From Roseimaritima multifibrata (GTDB lineage: Bacteria > Planctomycetota > Planctomycetia > Pirellulales > Pirellulaceae), in assembly GCF_007741495.1 (NCBI RefSeq), contig NZ_CP036262.1, positions 4,526,001 through 4,590,000 on the forward strand: DNA of 64,000 bases, read 5' to 3'. Below, piece after piece: positions 46,741 to 54,729 of this stretch (within the stretch, counting starts at the first letter, position 1; the number at the start of each line of letters is the position of its first letter). A program made the position numbers and the translations under genes. The notes under the pieces were generated by a model. That model did not search any database. It was not told where the DNA came from and worked only from the letters and a program-made list of their open reading frames with translations.

Positions 46741-46797
46741 CCATCGCGTCGGCCACCGGCCCTGCGGCTGTCAACTGCTGCTGTTTCCACCGACGGA
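46673..46797 (-). pseudogene. Truncated, frameshifted IS3 OrfA
   Basis: The C-terminal leucine-zipper part of OrfA is visible (VRRWKQQQLTAAG, DRVKELENQLRRV) and would continue as ERERDVLKKAL in another frame. A direct duplication of GTGTC near 46700 breaks the frame. The N-terminal helix-turn-helix is missing; repeat A lies in its place. Confidence 0.7.
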
Positions 46798-46935
46798 CGC
46801 CGAATAGTACTTTTCCAGAGAGACTCGGAGAGATCTCTCGCCGGCCAGCGTTGACGTAAGTCATTGCCAGGACTGCGGTAAACCACGAAAAAAGCCGGCG
46901 TTAGTCCATGGGACCAACGTCGGCTTGTTCGATAA
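46798..46935 (-). repeat. Dispersed repeat family A, partial copy 4 next to tRNA-fMet
   Basis: Matches the central part of the other copies: AATAGTACTTTTCCAGAGA, GAGAGATCTCT, GCGTTGACGTAAGTCATTGCC, GGTAAACCACGAAAAAAGCC and ACCAACGTCGGCTTGTTC. Beyond that point (46936-46972) it diverges into sequence leading to the tRNA. One side is bounded by the truncated IS3 element. Confidence 0.8.
46886..46927 (-). terminator. Rho-independent terminator of tRNA-fMet
   Basis: On the minus strand a 14-base stem (GCCGACGTTGGTCC with GGACTAACGCCGGC, one mismatch and one G:U) closes a 3-base loop and is followed by TTTTTT. It starts ~46 bases after the tRNA 3' end. Confidence 0.85.
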
Positions 46936-46972
46936 CCCGACGGTCGGAGTAAACCGAAGGGTCTAATTGAAG

Positions 46973-47046
<74 letters not shown>

Positions 47047-47099
47047 TTATGAATCGCTTTCACTTGCCGACTTGTGTCGGTTGCTCAACGATGAGGCAG

Positions 47100-47128
47100 A
47101 GTTTGCCTTCCGGTCGCTTTTCTGTCAA
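47100..47128 (-). promoter_or_regulatory. Candidate promoter of tRNA-fMet
   Basis: On the minus strand a perfect TTGACA (47123-47128) is followed after 17 bases by CAAACT, a weak match to TATAAT, about 50 bases upstream of the tRNA. Confidence 0.45.
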
Positions 47129-47272
47129 CCCGCTTTGGTAAAGGTTCCGATTTTTTTCCTGTGATCGCCGTGATCGCCCTACCTGCCTGTCGATTTAATC
47201 GGTAGCGGGGAACGATGGTTGCCTTCCGTTCCGCGAACGTAACTTTACGGGGCCGCTCTTACGCGGGGGGAC

Positions 47273-47397
47273 GTTCCTGTTCCGGGGGCTTCACCCCCGG
47301 CAGAGATTGTGTCGACCCTTCGGGCCTAGGAAGTATGGGAGCCTTTGGCTCCCCTGAAATAAGCCCGGGGGACGCGAAATCAATTGGTGATGGTTTA
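47273..47397. repeat. Repeat family E, copy 1
   Basis: A ~125-bp unit: GTTCCTGTTCCGGGGG, hairpin-forming GGGGGCTTCACCCCC, GGCAGAGATTGTGTCG, CCTTCGGGCCT, GGAAGTATGGGAGCC, CCCGGGGGACGCGAAATCAA. A second copy follows at 47528. The end GGGGACGCGAAATC resembles the terminal sequence of the element at 23525-23837. Confidence 0.8.
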
Positions 47398-47404
47398 CGA
47401 GCGG

Positions 47405-47462
47405 GAACCTCCGTCTGGCTACGGCAGCCACGTAACTACGCTCGCCAAAGCGTGGATTGAAG
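47405..47462. repeat. Repeat family D, copy 1
   Basis: Core CCGTCTGGCTACG..CCACGTAACTACGCTCGCC, AAAGCGTGGA. Related copies occur at 51170-51243 (opposite orientation) and 57210-57281. Confidence 0.6.
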
Positions 47463-47527
47463 TTGCGTTATTTGGATGCATCCCCTCGGCCTTTGTGTCG
47501 GCCCTTCGGGCCTTTTCGCTGGCAATG

Positions 47528-47652
47528 GTTCCTGTTCCGGGGGATTCCCCCCCGGCAGAGATTGTGTCGGCCCTTCGGGCCTGGGAAGTATGGGAGCCTT
47601 CTGCTCCCCTGGTATAAGCCCGGGGGACGTGAAATCAATTGATGATGGTTTG
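47528..47652. repeat. Repeat family E, copy 2
   Basis: Second ~125-bp unit, 255 bases from the first, with the same order of motifs, ending GGGGGACGTGAAATCAATTG. Differences are scattered single bases. Confidence 0.8.
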
Positions 47653-48012
47653 CAGAAGAAAAATCTTGGGCGCAGGGATAGCGATAACGCTCAAACGGCT
47701 GATATGCGGGGTGGTTCTCGTACGTCCTGCTTAACCCTCGAGAGGGGATACGCCTGACTTTCGTCCGCTTTGGTTTGGTCACTTTCTGTTCCTGCGCAGG
47801 GGGAGCATGGTCGAACGGCTTGCGGTTTTGGGGTGGGCAGATGGGGGGCTGGAATGCTTGGCGGATTGTAGGGGCGGCACCGATTCTGCTACCTTGGATT
47901 TACTTGGTTTTACTGGAAAACGTGACAAGCTGGGGTTTCGCCTCCTATACTGGAAGGGCGACCCTATGTTCCGGGGTCCCCTTTTCTTATTTTCCGTTCG
48001 TGAGGCTACCGG
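47653..48012. other. Upstream region of the prenyltransferase-repeat gene
   Basis: About 360 bases, without a supported gene. GC-poor to mixed sequence with short frames only. Confidence 0.4.
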
Positions 48013-49659
48013 TTGGCTGAATCGCATCCTCCTACCGAACTCGCAAGCCGGCAACCCGTACCGCCCGTACCTGCTTCGGGCCAAGTTGCTCGTGCTGTTC
48101 CTCCGCCTCCGCCGCCCGCTGCTACTTTGCCCCCTGTCCGTCCTCCGGCCAAAAAGGCAAAAGCTGCTGAGGTGCCCTCTGGCGTTGGGGCTGCGAAAGG
48201 GGTTCGCTGGAAAGGCGAACTGGATGACGTGGCGGCTCAGAATGAAGACGAAGCGGAACAGGAAGATGTCGTCGAGGAGACTTTGCGTGAAGCTCCGGCT
48301 TGGCTGTTCAGTCTGGTTATCCACCTGATCCTGCTGCTGGCTCTGGCTCTCTTTTCGACTCCCGCTGGCCGATCCTTCACTCGTGTTGCGCTGACGATGG
48401 GGCCTGCGGAGGCAGAAACGGATTCCGATGACATCTCGGAATTCCTGATGGAAAATCCGATGGATTCGATGGTGGAGTCGTTTGATGACCAACCTGTCGA
48501 AACCCCCGTCGAAGTCGAGATGACGGACACCATCGATGCGATGGACCTGCCCGAACCAGAATCGCTGCTTTCAATGGAAGTTCCAATTGAAGCTGGCATG
48601 CTGCCGATCAAACCGATGGTAACCGGGCGGAGCGGGGCGATGAAAAGTGCGCTGCTAGCCGCATACGGGGGAAACGGTGAAACGGTGGAAGCTGTCGATC
48701 TTGGGCTGGCTTGGTTGAAGGCTCAGCAAAAGTCGAACGGATCGTGGAGCCTTGTCGGTAGCTACACCGATGGTGCCCAAAGCGAAAGCACGGCGGCGGC
48801 CACCGCGATGGCGCTGCTGGCTTTTCAAGGGGATGGCAATACTCACCAATCGGGTAAGTACTCCGAAGAAGTTGCCAAGGCGATCAAGTGGCTGGTCGAT
48901 GAACAAAACCGCCAAGGCTTTTTTGCTTCCAAGACACGGGCCGATCACTCGGCTGCTTACGCGCAAGCTCAATGCACGATCGCAATCAGTGAACTGTATG
49001 CGATGACTCAGGATTCCTGGTTACGAGAGCCCGCACAGCGAGCCGTCAATTATGCGGAACGGGCTCAAAGTGCAACGGGCGGCTGGCGGTACAACCCAAG
49101 TGCAGGGGATGCCGACCTATCGGTAACCGGCTGGTACGTGATGGCCTTGGAAAGTGCTCGGTCGGGCGGCCTAGAGGTCGATCCGACGGTCCTTTACAAA
49201 ATCAGCGATTACCTGGACCGCGTCCAAGTCGACGGCGGATCGGCGTACGGTTACCAACGCGGAGTCCGCGAATCCAAAACGATGTCCGCCGAAGGGCTGC
49301 TAAGCCGTCAGTACCTCGGTTGGGCTAGAAACAATGAAAAATTGAAGGAAGGCGTCAACCGGTTAATGACGCAACAACCATTCAATATCGATCAGGACGA
49401 TTTCTATTACTGGTACTACGGGACGCAGGTGATGCACCACTACGGAGGCGCTCCCTGGAAACAATGGAATGCGAAAATGCGAGTCCAACTGCCTAAAGCT
49501 CAGGTAAAAAAAGGCAATATGGCGGGCAGCTGGTCGCCGCAAGGGACTCACTGGGGAGGGCAGGGGGGGCGACTGTACACCACCTGCATGGCGATCTACT
49601 GCCTGGAAGTCTACTACCGGCATCTGCCGCTCTACACGCCAAACGTCGACCCTGAATAA
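48013..49659 (+). CDS. Prenyltransferase/squalene-oxidase repeat protein (membrane anchored)
   Basis: The 548-residue protein begins with a Pro-rich segment (PVPPVPASG, PPPPPPAA), then one transmembrane helix (LFSLVIHLILLLALALF, ~residues 95-113), an acidic linker, and an alpha/alpha-toroid region from ~residue 215 with repeats such as LAWLKAQQKSNGSWSLVG, GGWRYNPSAGDADLSVTGW and YYWYYGTQVMHHYGG. These resemble the QW repeats of terpene cyclases, but the cyclase DxDD acid is not evident. Proteins of this type are frequent in planctomycetes and unassigned. The TTG start at 48013 follows GAGG at suitable distance; no better start exists upstream. Confidence 0.85.
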   Translation: MAESHPPTELASRQPVPPVPASGQVARAVPPPPPPAATLPPVRPPAKKAKAAEVPSGVGAAKGVRWKGELDDVAAQNEDEAEQEDVVEETLREAPAWLFSLVIHLILLLALALFSTPAGRSFTRVALTMGPAEAETDSDDISEFLMENPMDSMVESFDDQPVETPVEVEMTDTIDAMDLPEPESLLSMEVPIEAGMLPIKPMVTGRSGAMKSALLAAYGGNGETVEAVDLGLAWLKAQQKSNGSWSLVGSYTDGAQSESTAAATAMALLAFQGDGNTHQSGKYSEEVAKAIKWLVDEQNRQGFFASKTRADHSAAYAQAQCTIAISELYAMTQDSWLREPAQRAVNYAERAQSATGGWRYNPSAGDADLSVTGWYVMALESARSGGLEVDPTVLYKISDYLDRVQVDGGSAYGYQRGVRESKTMSAEGLLSRQYLGWARNNEKLKEGVNRLMTQQPFNIDQDDFYYWYYGTQVMHHYGGAPWKQWNAKMRVQLPKAQVKKGNMAGSWSPQGTHWGGQGGRLYTTCMAIYCLEVYYRHLPLYTPNVDPE

Positions 49660-49759
49660 GTGTTTTGAATAGGCGACTAGAAAAAAAAACCATTTGAGAC
49701 GACAATCGGCAGTTGCTCCCCGTCTTTTGTTTCCTCATTGCAGTCGCTGGTTTTATTGA

Positions 49760-51109
49760 ATGGCCGTTCCTCAAGTTGTTATTGTCGGCCGCCCAAACGT
49801 GGGCAAGAGCAGTCTGTTCAATTGGGTGGCTCGCCGTCGTCTTGCTATTGTCGATGATTACGAGGGTGTCACCCGTGACCGGATGGCGACCCTGATCGAG
49901 CATGAAGAGCGTTACTTCGAGTTAATCGATACGGGCGGAATGGGCGTCGTCGACGTCGATGACCTGACGGCGGATGTTCGACATCAGATCGATGTCGCGA
50001 TCGCCTCGGCCGACGTGATCGTGTTTGTCGTCGATATCCGAACCGGCATCATGCCTCTGGATGAAGAGGTCGCTGAGCGTCTGCGAGGCCTGGAAGTTCC
50101 CGTCGTGCTGGTCGCCAACAAAGCGGACAACGAAGTTCTAGATGAACGAGCCGACGAATTTTACAAACTAGGGCGGGGACGCCTGATCTGCGTCAGCAGC
50201 CAACAGAACCGAAACCGAGACAAACTGCTTGACCTGATTGTCGAACGCCTGCCAGAGGGTAACGACGCCGAAGACGAAGAAGCGGCGTCAGCTCCGCAGA
50301 TGAAGATCACTATCGTCGGACGTCGAAACGTCGGCAAAAGTACCTTCGTCAATACCTTGGCTCAAGCCGAACGCGTCATCGTCAGCGAAGTTGCCGGGAC
50401 GACTCGAGACAGCGTAGACGTTCTGTTCGAGCTGGACGGTCAAAAGTTTATGGCGATCGATACGCCAGGCCTACGAAAACGAAAAAGCGTCCGAACGGAC
50501 CTGGAATTTTACAGTACCCATCGAGCTCAGCGATCCGTTCGCCGAGCCGACGTGGTGCTGATGTTTTTCGACGCGACCGAAACGGTCAGCAAAGTCGACA
50601 AGCAACTGATGGGGTATGTGATGGAAAATCACAAACCCTGCGTCTTTGTCATCAACAAATGGGATGAACTGCACGGCAAGGTGACAACGGACCGCTGGGT
50701 TCGGTACCTCCGTCATCAGTTCCCCACACTCTCGTACGCTCCGATCGCCTTTATCACAGGGCAGACGGGCAAGAACGTGAAGGCGCTGCTGAATCACTCG
50801 CAGATGTTGTTCAAACAGGCTCGATCACGTGTCACCACCGGGCAACTGAACCGCTTGATCCATGCAGCGTTGGAACAGCATCCACCGCCGATGTACCAGA
50901 ACCGTCGTCCCAAAGTCTATTACGCGACGCAGGTTTCGACCGAGCCACCGACCGTTGTGCTGATGTGCAACGACCCCAACGCGTTCGCCAATAACTACCG
51001 GCGATACTTATTGGGCGTGATGCGGGATCACCTTCCGTTTGGCGAAGTGCCGATCAAGCTCTACTTGCATCGTCGCAATCGCAACGAGCCTGACCCAACC
51101 GACGGTTAA
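49760..51109 (+). CDS. der: Ribosome-assembly GTPase Der (EngA)
   Basis: 449 residues with two GTPase domains in tandem and a C-terminal KH-like domain, the full Der layout. First domain: P-loop GRPNVGKSS (10-18), DTGG (~57-60), NKAD (120-123). Second: GRRNVGKST (187-195), DTPGL, NKWD. The end has VYYATQVSTEPPTVVL and NNYRRYLLGVMRDHLPF. Der binds the 50S subunit and is needed for its maturation. An essential single-copy gene, so it marks this part as core genome. Length is normal for the family (440-490). Confidence 0.97.
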   Translation: MAVPQVVIVGRPNVGKSSLFNWVARRRLAIVDDYEGVTRDRMATLIEHEERYFELIDTGGMGVVDVDDLTADVRHQIDVAIASADVIVFVVDIRTGIMPLDEEVAERLRGLEVPVVLVANKADNEVLDERADEFYKLGRGRLICVSSQQNRNRDKLLDLIVERLPEGNDAEDEEAASAPQMKITIVGRRNVGKSTFVNTLAQAERVIVSEVAGTTRDSVDVLFELDGQKFMAIDTPGLRKRKSVRTDLEFYSTHRAQRSVRRADVVLMFFDATETVSKVDKQLMGYVMENHKPCVFVINKWDELHGKVTTDRWVRYLRHQFPTLSYAPIAFITGQTGKNVKALLNHSQMLFKQARSRVTTGQLNRLIHAALEQHPPPMYQNRRPKVYYATQVSTEPPTVVLMCNDPNAFANNYRRYLLGVMRDHLPFGEVPIKLYLHRRNRNEPDPTDG

Positions 51110-51424
51110 GGGCTAACGATTAACGGATTGTCGCCTCTCGCTGGGAACGTGGAATCTACCGGTGGCACATTGCCGGTCTGTCCACGCTTTGGCGAGCGTC
51201 GCTACGTGACTGCCATACCTGACGTCGCCAGACGGTGGTGCCCACTCGGAAAATACCGTCGCCAATGGATTTAGCGTCGCGTGGAAAAAGCGACACGAGC
51301 AAGTGACGGCTGGTTTTCTTGCGCTAAAGGGCGAACGTGATTTCTAACTCTGCATGCCGGACGGCTCGCGCCGTTCCGCTAAGAGTGGGCCCGGTTTCCT
51401 GGATAGACGGTGCGGTTCTGAAAA
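51110..51424. other. Intergenic repeats between der and the antiporter gene
   Basis: Contains repeat D copy 2 (51170-51243) and a GGACGGCTCGCGCCGTTCCGC palindrome-like element (51358-51384) that also occurs within the tandem repeat at 54385-54705. No gene. Confidence 0.5.
51170..51243. repeat. Repeat family D, copy 2
   Basis: Reads in reverse orientation to copy 1: TCCACGCTTTGGCGAGCGTC, GCTACGTGACTGCC, GACGTCGCCAGACGGTGG. Confidence 0.6.
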
Positions 51425-51507
51425 CTCCCAACTCCCAACTCCCAACTCCCAACTCCCAACTCCCAACTCCCAACTCCCAACTCCCAACTCCCAACTCCCA
51501 ACTCCCA
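51425..51507. repeat. Heptamer tandem array, ~12 units
   Basis: Eleven full CTCCCAA units plus a partial one, same heptamer and orientation as the 31-unit array at 20915-21131. It ends eight bases before the stop of the convergent antiporter gene. Confidence 0.97.
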
Positions 51508-51514
51508 GCCAAAC

Positions 51515-53233
51515 CTAAGCTTCTGGCAGAATGGTCATCCCTAGATACTCGATCAAACCGTCATCACCGATCTCTAGAATCCTTAGCTGAATCTGATCAA
51601 AACGGACGGTTGCCCCTACTTTGAATTCTTCTTCGGACAACTTCTCCTTGATAATCTCCGCTAAGGTTGCGTTCGATTCTTTCGCGATCCGCACTGCGTA
51701 GAACTGTTCTAGCTCGAGGACTTTGATCGATCCGCGGAGTGGAAATTCCAGCGCCCTTGGCAAGGAAACAGGATCCTTCCTCGCGGCGAAGACTCGATCG
51801 ACCATCGCTCGAACCTTTGGTCGCAAGATCACGATGGCGTGGTCTCCTACGTTTAATCTAGTTCTCCCCTGAGGCGGGATCGTCTGTTCGTCTCGGACAA
51901 TCAAGGCGATCACAACCCCTTCCGGTAGGGCTAGATCCTTCAGCATGATTCCTGCGGCGCCACTATCTTCTTCGACGTAGTAATCGACGATATCTCCTTC
52001 GACGTTCGCCAACGAACTGATCTCTAATGTGACCGCAGGCTTCGATCGCGAGGGGACCTCTAGCTTTAAGTAACGGGCGACTGTTGGCAGCGTCCAACCT
52101 TGGACCAGCGCGGAAACCAGCACGACAAAAAAGACGACATCAAACATCAGCGAGGCGTTCTCTAACCCGGCCAACATCGGAAACGTTGCCAGCGTAATCG
52201 GGACGGCTCCCTTTAAGCCGACCCATGACAAAAACGTCAATTCCCGAAAGGCGAACCGGAAAGGGGCCGCACACAAGAAAACGGCCAGTGGTCTGGCGAC
52301 AAAAATCAAGACAACCGAAATCAAAAGTGCAGGTCCGGCGACGTCCAGCAAACGGCTTGGAAAGGAGAGGATCCCCAATGCGATAAACATCAGGATCTGA
52401 CAAATCCAAGCGACCGCATCATGGAAGATAAGAATTCCCCGATGAAACACGGGTCGTCGGTTTCCGATCACAATGCCGGTCAGATAAACCGCCAGAAAAC
52501 CGCTCCCACCGAGGGCTGCAGTGACTCCAAACGAAAACAGCCCGAGTGCCGTCGCCATAACGGGATACAACCCGGCCGCTTCCAAGCGAACGTTCTGAAG
52601 CATCCAAGCGCCACAGTAGCCCACCCCGACTCCAACAATCGATCCGACGACGATCTGGTTGAAAAACAACCCTGCCAGGCCTATCCCCACCGGAACGGCT
52701 CCTGTCAAAACCTGAATCAAACCGACCGTCAAAAAGATGGCCATCGGGTCGTTGGAACCACTCTCGACCTCCAACGTATTGGCCAACCGGGGGCGAATAT
52801 TAACGCCTCCGCTACGCAGCACCGAAAAGACGACCGAAGCGTCCGTGGAGCCGACAATGCTTCCCAGCAGCAGCCCCTCCAAGATCGAAACCTTCAAGAT
52901 TGCCGAGGCCGCCAAACCAGTCACCAGGGCGGTAAGAAACACACCCACCGTCGCTAAGACTCCGGCCGGTTTCCAAGCCGCGCGCAGCGAGCTGTACGGC
53001 GTCCGCAAGCCACCGTCAAAGAGAATCAGGCAAAGGGCAATGGTGCCGATCCCGTTGGCTAACGAGTAATCCTCGAACTCGATTCCGCCGATCCCCTCCG
53101 ATCCGGCAAGCATGCCGACAACCAGAAACAGGAACAGAACGGGAACGCCCAATCGAGCCGAAAACTTGTTCGACACGATCCCTAACAGAAGAAGAACACC
53201 CGTCAGCAGGATCAGCGTTTCAATCGTTGGCAT
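51515..53233 (-). CDS. CPA1-family potassium/proton antiporter with TrkA-C domain
   Basis: 572 residues. About 12 transmembrane helices cover residues 1-390 ([41 protein letters not shown]). [15 protein letters not shown] and [14 protein letters not shown] hold the paired acidic ion-binding region of NhaP2/CvrA-type transporters. A TrkA-C-like regulatory domain follows ([35 protein letters not shown]), then a CorC-like tail. Such proteins exchange K+ (or Na+) for H+ across the inner membrane. The orientation is convergent with der. Confidence 0.9.
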   Translation of the reverse strand: MPTIETLILLTGVLLLLGIVSNKFSARLGVPVLFLFLVVGMLAGSEGIGGIEFEDYSLANGIGTIALCLILFDGGLRTPYSSLRAAWKPAGVLATVGVFLTALVTGLAASAILKVSILEGLLLGSIVGSTDASVVFSVLRSGGVNIRPRLANTLEVESGSNDPMAIFLTVGLIQVLTGAVPVGIGLAGLFFNQIVVGSIVGVGVGYCGAWMLQNVRLEAAGLYPVMATALGLFSFGVTAALGGSGFLAVYLTGIVIGNRRPVFHRGILIFHDAVAWICQILMFIALGILSFPSRLLDVAGPALLISVVLIFVARPLAVFLCAAPFRFAFRELTFLSWVGLKGAVPITLATFPMLAGLENASLMFDVVFFVVLVSALVQGWTLPTVARYLKLEVPSRSKPAVTLEISSLANVEGDIVDYYVEEDSGAAGIMLKDLALPEGVVIALIVRDEQTIPPQGRTRLNVGDHAIVILRPKVRAMVDRVFAARKDPVSLPRALEFPLRGSIKVLELEQFYAVRIAKESNATLAEIIKEKLSEEEFKVGATVRFDQIQLRILEIGDDGLIEYLGMTILPEA

Positions 53234-53242
53234 AAATTAGCA

Positions 53243-54208
53243 CTACGTAGGGAAGACACTTTTCATCTTCGCAAGTCCAGTACGCGCCACACTTAGGGCG
53301 TCCTCTTGCCAATATTGCGGATTGAAAAGCTCGAGTGAGAAGTATCCCTGAAAACCGTTGTCAAGCAAATGGGGAATCAACGTCTTCAGAGGACAAACAC
53401 CGTCACCCGGGTAGATTCGATCCTTGTCCGCGATCGTTTCTCGAGGCGGATCGGCGGGGTAATCATTGATATGAAAGACATGCATCCGCGAAGCTTCGAT
53501 CGTTAACAGGCCATCGAAGTCCGATCCCCCTTTGTAGATGTGATAAAAGTCGGGCAACAAGCAAGCATCCGGATGCCCGGCTTCGGCCGCGACGTATGCC
53601 ATTTCCCCCAGTCGACTAAGCGTCGGAGAGAAGCCCCAAAGTTCCAGCTGAGGAACGACGCCCGTTTCCGCCCCGACTTCCAGTAGAGCCCGATACCGTT
53701 CCGCAATCGCGGCAAGTTCTGGGCGGTCTGTGCCAGGCCGGTGAGCCCCCACGGGAGGAGCGGCGATCCGCTTGCCACCGATCGCAGCGAGCAATTCCAT
53801 ATCGCTGCGAGCTTCCTCCAGGCCGGCCGCACGCTGGGCAGGATCGTCCACGATCCACTGAGCAAAGCCGATCGCACTTTCGACGGTCAGATTGCTGTCG
53901 TCCAATTGCTTCTTCAATTCCGACAATTTGCCTCCCTCGGATTGAAACTGTCTTAAATCTCGCATCCAGGGTTCGATTGCGTCGTAGCCTGCTTCGGAAG
54001 CGACGCGGACCTGTTCCGGAACACTTAACTTTTGTCCTCGAATCGTGCTGGTGTTCAAACAGGTACGTGGTGCGGTGCGCGAAGTTTTCATCGATTTCGC
54101 CTGATCAACCTGAGGAGAAGCAGGAGGCTGCTGGGCAGTCGCTTGCTGGGCAAGAGTTGCCGCCAATCCCGTGGTAGAAGCAAGGGTTAAGAAATGTCGA
54201 CGTTGCAT
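53243..54208 (-). CDS. Secreted sugar phosphate isomerase/epimerase-like TIM-barrel protein
   Basis: ATG 54208 gives 321 residues starting QRRHFLTLASTTGLAATLA, a Tat-like export signal. The rest is an AP-endonuclease-2/xylose-isomerase-like TIM barrel: VRVASEAGYDAIEPWM, RIAAPPVGAHRPGTD, VVPQLELWGFSPT, CLLPDFYHIYKGG, MHVFHINDYPADPP and FSLELFNPQYW, with the acidic and His residues that normally bind metal. Substrate unknown; planctomycetes carry many such proteins. It starts nine bases from the antiporter gene end in the same direction, so the two could be co-transcribed. Confidence 0.85.
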   Translation of the reverse strand: MQRRHFLTLASTTGLAATLAQQATAQQPPASPQVDQAKSMKTSRTAPRTCLNTSTIRGQKLSVPEQVRVASEAGYDAIEPWMRDLRQFQSEGGKLSELKKQLDDSNLTVESAIGFAQWIVDDPAQRAAGLEEARSDMELLAAIGGKRIAAPPVGAHRPGTDRPELAAIAERYRALLEVGAETGVVPQLELWGFSPTLSRLGEMAYVAAEAGHPDACLLPDFYHIYKGGSDFDGLLTIEASRMHVFHINDYPADPPRETIADKDRIYPGDGVCPLKTLIPHLLDNGFQGYFSLELFNPQYWQEDALSVARTGLAKMKSVFPT

Positions 54209-54384
54209 GTTGTGAAACCAAGCTGGCGGGAAATACAGACGAAGAGACAGGATCAAGATCTCTGCCGGCTCTGCAGTATAAACCGCCCGCAACGGTTTCG
54301 TGACGCCACGCCCGGAACTAGTGCCGAATTCCCTAGCTTTTTGGGTTTTGCGTGAGGGAAGTGGCGAGAGAGTTTTTTTCTTAG

Positions 54385-54705
54385 CGGTAGGGTGTGCGGC
54401 ATTTGGTCGATTTATAGCCGCACAAAAAGGGCCGGACGGCTTGCGCCGTTCCGCTAAGAAAGATGCGCCATTGGCCGGCGACGGAGCTTTTTTGCTTAGC
54501 GGTAGGGCGCGAGCCCTCCGGCCCGTTCACAGCCGCACAAAAAGGGCCGGACGGCTTACGCCGTTCCGTTAAGAAAGGTGGGCCATTGGTCGGCGACGGA
54601 GTTTTTTGCTTAGCGGTTGGGCGTGCGGCATTCGGCCCGTTTACTGCCGCACAAAAAGGGCCGAACGGCTTGCGCCGTTCCGCTAGGAAAGGTGGTGGCT
54701 CTCGC
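54385..54705. repeat. 115-bp tandem repeat, about three units
   Basis: GCCGCACAAAAAGGGCCG starts units at 54417, 54532 and 54646. Each unit contains ACGGCTTGCGCCGTTCCGCTAAG and TTTTTTGCTTAGCGGT, an inverted pair that can form a stem. Units differ by scattered substitutions. It lies upstream of the sugar isomerase gene and downstream of the SH3-domain gene. Confidence 0.85.
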
Positions 54706-54729
54706 TTACCTCACTTCCTGCTACTCGCT

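Larger units (their letters stand above)
45731..46797 (-). mobile_element. Decayed IS3-family insertion sequence
   Basis: The DDE transposase (orfB) is largely intact, but the orfA end is cut: IS sequence stops at about 46797, where repeat A begins. The likely transposase-distal end is the TGAGGTGGTGCC run at 45731. No matching inverted repeat survives on the other side. Confidence 0.75.
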
